From Aegilops tauschii subsp. strangulata (taxonomy: Eukaryota; Streptophyta; Magnoliopsida; Poales; Poaceae): a stretch of 64,000 nucleotides of DNA. The stretch spans positions 244,940,622 to 245,004,621 of the forward strand of contig NC_053039.3 in NCBI RefSeq assembly GCF_002575655.3, given 5' to 3'. Position 1 is the first letter of the stretch, and each line of letters opens with the position of its first letter. The position numbers were made by a program, and so were the translations under genes. The notes beneath the pieces were generated by a model. The model saw only the letters and a list, made by a program, of their open reading frames with translations, was not told the DNA's origin and ran no database searches. Positions 56,326 to 64,000 of this stretch are shown here, in pieces.

Positions 56326-57307
56326 TTGTGGTTGTTGTCCCTTAGCCTCTTAAAATGTGTTAGCTATTACTATGTTAAGTATGTAGATATGGACCATATG
56401 GTTGTTGACCCTTAGCCTCTTAAAATGTGATAGTTGTTACCGTGTTAAGTATGTAGATATGGACCATATGGTTGTCAAAATCATGTTACGAAGATCCTCC
56501 TTTTGTCGAATAGTGTAACCACTATATATATGTTACTCAAATACAATTACCCAAGTTCTTAAATTTTCATGGTAAGTATTAGTATCGTACACAGTTCATT
56601 GAGATTAAGCGTGTGCCCGATGTCCAGAAGGCATTTGCATATTAACTGTCCATATTGCAAATTCACACACATGTTAACATAAGGAAACGTATGTGTAACT
56701 TACTAATCATCGCACACGAGTACCCGCAGACGCATCATGTGCGATACTCCTAGCCACCGCAAGCAACTAGTTTGCATTTTTCAAAGTTTTTTGTACACAC
56801 AGAATCACACACGAACTAACTGTATTAACCGTCTGTGTTGTAATTTCTCATCGCAAACAGTTCATCCGAGTCGGCTGTTTGCCACGTATCACACACATCT
56901 TGTTTACACGACTTGTTTGTGTTTTTTTGGCTCATCGCAAATTGTTCATCCATGTGAACTGTATGCCGTATATCACACACATTGATATGGTTGTCCGTTT
57001 CTGTTGTTCTACCTCATCACAGACAGTTCGAATGGATTAACCGTGTGCGCTGCATCGCACACACATTGATATGGCTGCCCGTTTCTGTTGTTCTGCCTCA
57101 TCGCAAACAGTTTGAATGGATTAACTGTGTGCCCTGCATCGCACACGCAACTAAAATCTGAACCATGTTTGATGGATCCGCCATCGAAAACGTTTTGCAC
57201 CATTTTTGACGGTTTTTTACACCACCATTTGTGATTAATGCATCACACACAGTTTTGGCAAAGGGTCCCTGATCGTAGTGTCGCGTTAGCAATATCCTGT
57301 AGTAGTG
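56326..57307. repeat. Right subterminal region of unit F
   Basis: A 75-bp direct repeat is visible at 56327-56400 and 56401-56475 (GTTGTTGWCCCTTAGCCTCT, TATGTAGATATGGACCATAT). From 56580 short motifs recur: TCATCGCAAACAGTTCATCC, CACACACATTGATATGG (three times), TTCTGTTGTTCTRCCTCATC and TTAACTGTGTGCCCTGCATC. Dense degenerate repeats of this type adjoin CACTA ends. Confidence 0.85.
57296..57307 (+). other. Right terminal sequence of unit F
   Basis: CCTGTAGTAGTG, the complement of CACTACTACAGG. This fits the CACTA superfamily signature CACTA-N. Sequence homologous to element B internal DNA begins at the next base, giving a sharp boundary. Confidence 0.7.
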
Positions 57308-59675
57308 GTGGTTGTGTAGAAGACAAAAAGAAGGAGATAGTCTCACATCAACAAGGCGTATCAACGGGCTATGGAGATGCCCATCAATAGATATCAATGT
57401 GAGTGAGTAGGGATTGCCATGCAACGGATGCGCTAGAGCTATAAGTTTATGAAAGCTCAAAAAAGAAAAATAAGTGGGTGTGCATCCAACTTGCTCGCTC
57501 ATGAAGACCTAGGGCAATTTGAGGAAGCCCATCATTGGAATATACAAGCCAAGTTCTATAATGAAAATTCCCACTAGTATATGAAAGTGATATCATAGGA
57601 GACTCTCTATAATGAAGATCATGGTGCTAATTTGAAGCACAAGTGTGCTAAAAGGATAGTAACATTGTCCTTTCTCTCTTTTCTCTCATTTTTTTATTTG
57701 GGCCTTCTCTTTTTTTTGGCCTCTTTTATTTTCGTTCGGAGTCTCATCCCGACTTGTGGGAGAATCATAGTCTCCATCATCCTTTCCTCACATGGGACAA
57801 TTCTCTAATAATGAAGATCATCACACTTTTATTTACTTACAACTCAAGAATTACAACTCAATACATAGACCAAAATATGACTCTATATGAATGCCTTCGG
57901 CGGTGTACCGGGATGTGCAATGAATCAAGAGTGACATATATGAAAGAATTTTGAACGATGGCTTTGCCACAAATACAATGTCAACTGCATGATCATGCAA
58001 AACAATATGACAATAATGGAGCGTGTCATATAAACGGAACAGTGGAAAGTTGCATGGCAATATATCTCGAATGGCTATGGAAATGCCATAATAGGTAGGT
58101 ATGGTTGCTGTTTTGAGGAAGGTATATGGTGGGTTTATGGTACCGGCGAGAGTTGCGCGATACTAGAGTGGCTAGCAATGGCGGAAAGGTGAGAGTGCGT
58201 ATAATCCATGGACTCAACATCAGTCACAAAGAACTCACATACTTATTGAAAAAATCTATTAGTCATCGAAACAAAGTACTACATGTATGCTCCTAGGGTG
58301 ATAGATTGGTAGGAAAAGACCATCACTCGTCCCCGACCGCCACTCATAAGGAAGACAATCAATAAATAAATCATGCTCTCACTTCATCACATAACGGTTC
58401 ACTATACGTGCATGCCACGGGACTCACAAACTTTAACACAAGTATTTCTCAAATTCACAAATACTCACTAGCATGACTCTAATATCACCATCTTCATATC
58501 TCAAAACAATCATAAGGAATTGAACTTCTCATAGTATTCAATGCACTTAATATGAAAGTTTTTATTATATCCCTCTTGGATGCCTATCATATTAGGACCA
58601 ATTTTATAACCAAAGCAAATTACCATGCTGTTTTAAGGACTCTCAAAATAATATAAGTGAAGTACGAGAGTTCATCAATTTCTATAAAAAAAACCACTGC
58701 TGTGCACTAAAAAGATATAAGTGAAGCACTAGAGAAAATTTGCCTAGCTCAAAAGATATAAGTGAAGCACATAGAGTATTCTAATAAATCACGATTTCAT
58801 GCGTGTCTCTCTCAAAAGGTCTGTACACAAGGATGATTGTGGCAAACTAAAAAGCAAAGACTCAAATCATACAAGACGCTACAAGCAAAACACATATCAT
58901 GTGGTGATTAAAAATATAACCTCAAGTAAAGTTACCGATAGACGAAGACGAAAGAGGGGATGCCTTCCCGGGGCATCCCCAAGCTTAGGCTCTTGGTATC
59001 CTTGAATATTACCTTGGGGTGCCTTGGGAATCCCCAAGCTTAGGCTCTTGCCACTCCTTATTCCATAGTCCATCAAATTCTTACCCAAAACTTGAAAACT
59101 TCACAACACAAAACTCAACAGAAAATCTCGTAAGCTCCGTTAGTATAAGAAAATAAATCACCACTTTTGGTACTGTTGTGAACTCATTCTTTATTTATAT
59201 TGGTGTAATATCTACTGTATTCCAACTTTTCCATGGTTCATACCCCCCGATACTAGCCAAAGATGCATCAAAATAAGCAAACAACACGCGAAAAAAGAAT
59301 CTGTCAAAAACAGAACAACCTGTAGTAATCTAGATAGTTCAAATACTTTTGTAACTCCAAAAATCCTGAAAAATTAGGACGACCTAGGCAACTTGTATAT
59401 CAATCTACTGTATATAAATTCAGGATTTTATCACACTTCTGTGATTTTAAACAGTTCTGGGACTGAGCGCAAAAGTTTTTGTTTTTTCAGCAAGATCAAA
59501 TCAACTATTATCGTAAGCTATCCCAAAGGTCTTACTTGTCACAAACACTAATTAAAACACAAAACCACATCTAACCAGAGGCTAGATGAATTATTCAAAG
59601 TAAAACAGAACCTAAAAAGCAAAAACATAAAATAAAGTTGGGTTGCCTCCCAACAAGCGCTATCGTTTAACGCCC
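57308..59675 (-). other. Non-coding internal region of Gypsy D
   Basis: No gene recognised. A pyrimidine-rich block (57677-57733) and GGGGCATCCCCAAGCTTAGG twice (about 58971 and 59030) mirror the same features in B. ORFs of 60-134 codons here are not conserved between B and D. Confidence 0.65.
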
Positions 59676-60350
59676 TTAGCTAGGCATAAAACATGAATAT
59701 CTCCAAGTATTATCATCTTTGGCATGCAATCCATAAGTGGCTCTCATAATAGATTCATAAGGCAATTTAATTTTCTTTCTTGGAAAGTGTTCCATACCTT
59801 TCCTTAACGGAAATTGAAATCTAATGTTTCCTTCTTTCATATCAATAATTGCACCAATCATTCTAAGGAAAGGTCTACCAAGAATAATAGGACATGTATG
59901 ATTGCAATCTATATCAAGAGCAACGAAATCTACGGGCACATAATTCCTTTTTGCAACAATAAGAACATCATTAATTCTTCCCATAGGTTTCTTAATAGTG
60001 GAATCCGCAAGATGCAAATTTAAGGAACAATCATCAAATTCACGGAAACCTAACACGTCACATAAAGCTTTTGGAATCATGGAAACACTATAACCCAAAT
60101 CACACAAAGCATGGCATTCATAATCTTTAATCATAATCTTAATAGTAGGTTCCCACTCATCATAAAGTTTTCTAGGGATAGAAACTTCCAATTCAAGCTT
60201 TTCTTCAAAAGATTGCATCATAGGATCAATGATATGTTTAGTAAAAGCTTTGTTTTGATTATACGCATGAGGAGAATTCAACATGGATTGCAACAAGGAA
60301 ATACAATCTATTAAAGAACAATTATCATAATTAAATTCCTTAAAATCCAA
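59676..60350 (-). pseudogene. Gypsy D protease-like ORF, altered catalytic motif
   Basis: An open frame of 224 codons. DYECHALCDLGYSVSMIPKA aligns with the retropepsin active site DLGAS of related elements, with Tyr at the Ala position. The second conserved block is CNHTCPIILGRPFLRMIGAI, followed by DMKEGNIRFQFPLRKGMEHF. The Asp-Leu-Gly triplet itself is kept, so residual activity cannot be excluded. The frame ends with a stop and no RT follows. Confidence 0.75.
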
Positions 60351-60386
60351 AAGAGTGGGTTTATTGCTACTTAAAGTTTTGACGTC

Positions 60387-61734
60387 TCAAATCCCACTTT
60401 TATCAATTTTTGCATCAAGATCTAAAAACTCCGAATCATTGGGATGCCTTCTAACTAAAGTTGACTCATCTCCAGTCCCATATTTATCAAGATTTACATT
60501 GGAAAACAAAGATTCAATAGGAGTCACATCAATCACTTTAAGATCTTCATCATTATTTTCACGGAAACTAGAAGAACACGCTTTATAAACCAATCTCTTT
60601 TAGCACGTATCTTACCGGTTCTTTCCTTGCACTCATAAATGGAAACTCTCATGGCTTTGAGAGACTCATTGATATCATGCTTGGGTGGAATAGATCTAAG
60701 TTTCAAAGAATCAACATCAAGAGAAATTCTATCCACGTTCCTAGCCAAATCATCAATCTTAAGCAATTTTTCTTCAATCAAAGCATTGAAATTATTTTGC
60801 GAACTCATAAATTCTTTAACACTCTTCTCAAATTCAGAGGGCATCTTATTATAATTTCCATAAGAATTGTTGTAGGAATTACCATAATTATTAGAGCAAT
60901 TACTAGGAAACGGCCTAGGATTAAAATTACCTCTATACACGTTATTACCAAAATTGTTCCTACCAACAAAATCCACATCCATAGATTCATTATTGTTTTC
61001 AATAAAAGTAGACAAAGTCATATCATTAGGATCAATAGGAGCACTCTTGCTAGCAAATAATTTCATAAGCTTGTCCATCTTTCCACTCAAAACATTAATC
61101 TCTTCAATTGCATGCACTTTTTTTACTAGTGGAAGATCTTTCGGTGTGCCATTGAGAATAATTAACCATAATATTATCTAGGAGTTTAGTAGCTTATCCT
61201 AAAGCAATTTCGTATCATCAATTTCATCCTCTCCCAAGATTGTGCAACATGTTCATGATCAAGTTGCTTAAAATTCATAATATCATTCCTAAGGGAGATG
61301 ATCTTAGCGGGAGGAAAATACTTGGAAATAAAAGCATATTTACACTTATTCCATGAATCAATACTATTTTTAGGAAAAGATGAAAACCAAGTTTTAGCAT
61401 GATCTCGAAGCAAGAACGAAAATAGCTTCAATTTAACAATATCATTATCCACATCTTTTCTCTTTTGCACATCACACAAATCAATGAAATTATTAAGATG
61501 GGATGCGACATCTTCATTGGGAAGGCCAGAAAATTGATCCGTATTAATTTTACAAGATTCCGCATTAGCATCGGGAGCAATCGGAGTACTAATAAAATCA
61601 TTATTATTGATGTTGGAAAAGTCACACAATTTGGTATTATCTTGAGCCATCGTGACAAAGCAAGCAATCCAATCACACGAGCACACAAAAAGCAAACGAA
61701 GAAGACGAACGGAAGAGGGGCGAAGAGAAGGCAA
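60387..61734 (-). pseudogene. Gypsy D gag, frameshifted
   Basis: Start probably at ATG 61650 (MAQDNTKLCDFSNINNNDFI). Core blocks: FSGLPNEDVASHLNNFIDLC, KLKLFSFLLRDHAKTWFSSF and KYAFISKYFPPAKIISLRND, then a frameshift near 61190. The C-terminal part (61117-60533) is asparagine-rich (NFNPRPFPSNCSNNYGNSYN) and includes a coiled segment. A last piece is 60593-60387. The block KTWFSSF...FISKYFPP is the gag signature. It is expected to form the particle shell. Confidence 0.8.
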
Positions 61735-61856
61735 ATCTTTTCAAAAATAGTTTTAGAAGTGGGGGAGAGGAAAACCAGGGGCAAATGGCAAATAATGTAA
61801 TGCGAGGGATGAGAGTTTATGATGGGTACTTGGTGTGTCTTTACTTGGCGTAGATC

Positions 61857-61874
61857 TCCCCGGCAACGGCGCCA
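61857..61874 (-). other. Primer-binding site of Gypsy D (tRNA-Asp type)
   Basis: TCCCCGGCAACGGCGCCA on the plus strand, identical to the site in Gypsy A at 33277-33294. It lies 11 bases left of the LTR start TGCTACC. Confidence 0.85.
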
Positions 61875-61885
61875 GAAATTTTTCC

Positions 61886-62278
61886 TGCTACCTCTTGAGC
61901 TTGCGTTGGTTTTTCCCTTGAAGAGGAAAGGGTGATGGAGCAAAGTAGAGTAAGTATTTCCCTCAACTTTTGAGAACCAAGGTATCAATCCAGTAGGAGA
62001 CAACGCGCAAGCCACCGAATACCTGCACAAACAAACACCAACTTGCACCCAACGTGACTGCTATTTGCGTTGGTTTTTCCCTTGAAGAGGAAAGGGTGAT
62101 GCAGCAAAGTAGAGTAAGTATTTCCCTCAGCTTTTGAGAACCAAGGTATCAATCCAGTAGGTTAATAAGTTAGTCACAAAAATCATATAAAATAGCATAT
62201 TAATGCATATAAAACATCCAAAAAATAATATAATAGCATGGAACAATCAAAAATTATAGATACGTTGGAGATGTATCA
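61886..62278 (-). repeat. Short chimeric 5' LTR of Gypsy D
   Basis: Only 393 bp. The inner part (TGCTACCTCTTGAGCTTGCG) is unlike the LTR of B, whereas the outer 115 bp (from GTTAATAAGTTAGTC to ATGTATCA) match the outer end of B's LTR. A block of about 97 bp (61901-61998) is repeated at 62065-62160. Internal deletion and a tandem duplication have reduced a longer LTR. Confidence 0.8.
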
Positions 62279-62510
62279 ATGCTGTAATTTAATTTATGTA
62301 TATTCTATCGTCGCTCCCTGAAAAGGCTGTAAGCTTTGACGGAGCGCAACGTGCCTAAACATTCAGTTTATTATATATATAATTACAGTACTAAAACTAG
62401 CCGGCCCGCCAATCGCCATGAATGGACCGAAAAGTGGGCCTGCAATCGTGTCCTGATAATAGCAGGCCTAGATGTAAACCCACCAACTATTAGTTTCGGG
62501 CCTTTAATAG
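62279..62510. other. Unassigned stretch between Gypsy D and the last LTR
   Basis: About 230 bp with several GGGCC/GGCCC motifs (62410-62500) like the subterminal repeats at 10400-11100. It may be a fragment of another CACTA element. No ORF or end structure could be fixed. Confidence 0.4.
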
Positions 62511-64000
62511 TGTAACATCCCAAATTTTCAATTTGGAATGTTATACATTAGATCATCATGCATATCATATTTTATTGCATTTTGATTTGCGATCCTAGAA
62601 ATTTCACGCAACTCAAGGACCCACGGAGAGAGTTGGGGATTTCGTTATTTTCATATTTGGGTTTTCTCAAATTTTGAAAATAGGATCATTTGTTTTAATT
62701 ATTTTTCTCTCCGAAAATATTTCATATCAAAATATATGAGAGGGGATAAAATGACTTCTCCACAAATAATGAAATATTGGAGGAAAAATATTAAAAACAA
62801 ATATTTTTATTTTATTTGGATTTTATTTGATTTTATTCGAATTAGGAAAAATACGTGTTTTTCCAAATTGCATTTTAGGCCCAAATAAATGTTCATCTTG
62901 TCCGGCTTATTTTTAGAGGACGGGGAAAATTTATCTCGGGATTTTTGGAGTTCGTTTAGTATTTCTTTTCTTACTTTTTCTGCACGTCCGATTTTTTTTA
63001 AGTCAACCGCCTTACGGGCCGTGTCCGACCCGGACACCTCAGCCCGGCCGGCCTTTAAAGCCGCGGCCCGAGCCCCGCCTCAGCCCAAGTCGCCGCCGCC
63101 CCGAAACCCTAGGCGCCGCCGCCCGCGTCGCCCCGCCGTCCGACCCGTCACTCGCCGGAGCCCCGCCGCCGCCCGCCGGAGCCCCGCCACCCGCAGGAGC
63201 CGCTCGCCGCCGCCGCCGTCACGCGAACCGAGGTAGCCGCTGGTTTTTCTCAAAAAACCGTTCGGTTTTATTTCGAAACCGAGATGCTTTTTTTTATATT
63301 AGATCGGTTTATTTTTTCCGGTTTAGTTAAATAGCGAACGCCCGTTCGTTCATTCGTTTTAACGAACGGTTTTCGTTTTTTCTTTACACACAGCAAACGT
63401 TCGATCATTAGCCTGTTCGTCAGTTTTTTTCTTGGATTTTCCGCGATTATTCCTGATCGCGATTTCCGATCTGTTTTTCGTTTTAGTATAACTTTTCGCT
63501 CGTTTATCGGAATCAGGCGATTCAAGTGCCTAGAGTTTCGTCTCGAAATTCTCTTTCCGTTTAACCAACTCAAACAAGTTTTTGCTACTGTAAAATTTGA
63601 CTTAGATCCAGATTAGTAAATGAAGCTTGTTTCTTTCGCCGTTTGACCTTCGTTGCTTCGTTTGAATTGATTCTTTTTGCAAACCGGAGTTCTTAAGTTG
63701 AACTTTCTGGTTAGATTTCTTATTTTGAGTTTTGTTTCGTGCACCCTTGCTTGATTGCTTATGTATGTATTGTTTGTTTGCGATAGAGTACCCGGAGTGC
63801 GAAGCGTGCTACTACGAGTCTCTAGGTTTCACGGATCATCAGCAAGGCAAGTAACACTTTGATCATACTTTTCATCACCTAGTTTTATAGCATTAGATCA
63901 ATCCTCAAATAGTTGCATGATTAGGATCTGATTAATATGTGGGTTTTGGGAAGTAGATGAGGTAGTACCTATTGTCCTGTTTACTATCAAACCTTTGGGA
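62511..64000 (+). repeat. Partial LTR, same family as the solo LTR, cut by window end
   Basis: Begins TGTAACATCCCAAATTTTCA. It matches the reverse complement of the solo LTR at 41396-44050 through GGAGAGAGTTGGGGATTTCG, the GC-rich block (63050-63240), GGAGTGCGAAGCGTGCTACT and CAAACCTTTGGGA at the window end. About 1.1 kb of LTR should remain beyond the window. Whether it is solo or part of a full element cannot be seen. The ORFs 62889-63236 and 63268-63573 are compositional. Confidence 0.9.

Larger units (their letters stand above)
14390..57307. mobile_element. Composite CACTA-like unit F, interrupted by nested retrotransposons
   Basis: The right end reads CCTGTAGTAGTG (CACTACTACAGG on the other strand), and 0.7 kb inward lie repeated CATCGCAAACAGTTCAT-type subterminal motifs. 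Similar motifs (GCACACGGTTCATCTC, GCACACATGATTCATCTC) occur at 39815 and 45333, and GCACACGCTG...CCGTGTGCAC near 14400, suggesting one element. With Gypsy A, the solo LTR and Gypsy C removed, the host is about 9.7 kb: a leftward gene, a small leftward ORF, a tandem array, a rightward gene and subterminal repeats. The left end abuts the LTR at 14389 and reads CACTTTTTACATTGC across the junction. It is only weakly like the right TIR, so the left boundary is uncertain. No transposase gene was recognised. Confidence 0.5.
57308..62278 (-). mobile_element. Gypsy D: left-truncated non-autonomous element
   Basis: The right end has LTR, PBS and gag in minus-strand order; the left end stops inside the internal region at the end of unit F, so the 3' LTR is missing. 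The internal part 57309-59680 matches 26290-28840 of B. Gag (60387-61734) and a protease-like segment (59676-60350) are present; RT, RNase H and integrase are not. Like C it would depend on enzymes supplied in trans. Confidence 0.82.

Noticed and set aside
1..64000. CRISPR arrays, rRNA, tRNA genes or a prokaryotic operon
   Set aside because: Repeats here are adjacent or degenerate without spacer structure, tRNA-like sequence occurs only as primer-binding complements, and genes have introns.

Overview
This window looks like intergenic DNA of a large Triticeae grass genome (wheat, Aegilops or barley type). The evidence is nested Gypsy and Copia LTR retrotransposons, CACTA transposons with long subterminal repeat regions, Stowaway MITEs with CTCCCTCC-type ends and TA target duplications, and spliced genes with GT-AG introns. 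I saw no prokaryotic gene, CRISPR array, rRNA or tRNA gene. All calls come from reading the sequence; family assignments rest on remembered features and were not searched.

Layout. (1) 1-1500: a small single-exon gene (335-1006) for an alanine/arginine-rich coiled-coil protein with a TATA box. A LINE-type 3' fragment (1161-1500) with a 15-bp target duplication sits just downstream. (2) 1911-11572: a CACTA-like unit made of a ~450-bp tandem array, a decayed multi-exon gene (5007-9935) with duplicated exons, GGCC-rich subterminal repeats, and an end reading TGTAGTG at 11572. (3) 11573-14389: a truncated non-coding Copia-type derivative (one LTR, a PBS and 1.1 kb of internal DNA). (4) 14390-57307: a second CACTA-like unit ('F'), broken up by later insertions. 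It holds a leftward three-exon gene that splices to an open 175-codon frame ending in a B3-like domain, a leftward 98-codon ORF, a ~500-bp tandem array, a rightward five-exon gene with one or two B3-like domains, and subterminal repeats ending in TAGTAGTG.

Insertions in F. Gypsy A (17530-38892, minus strand, TSD GGGAT) is full length and is itself hit by Gypsy-type B (24249-31371) and by a 5'-truncated Copia G (33408-37831). A 2655-bp solo LTR (41396-44050, TSD TCATC) lies in the tandem array. Gypsy C (46081-55233) lies in intron 2 of the rightward gene. To the right of F are a left-truncated Gypsy D (57308-62278) and the start of another LTR (62511 to the window end) of the same family as the solo LTR, in the opposite orientation.

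Functional reading. A carries gag, protease, RT, RNase H and integrase, all damaged. C and D carry only gag and protease, and B carries no gag or pol, so B, C and D would need enzymes from another element. B contains a short, still open piece of Copia RNase H fused in the sense direction where its PBS should be. The least ordinary content is the pair of divergently transcribed spliced genes in F with B3-like domains, one of which keeps an unbroken spliced frame across an intron full of duplicated decoy exons.
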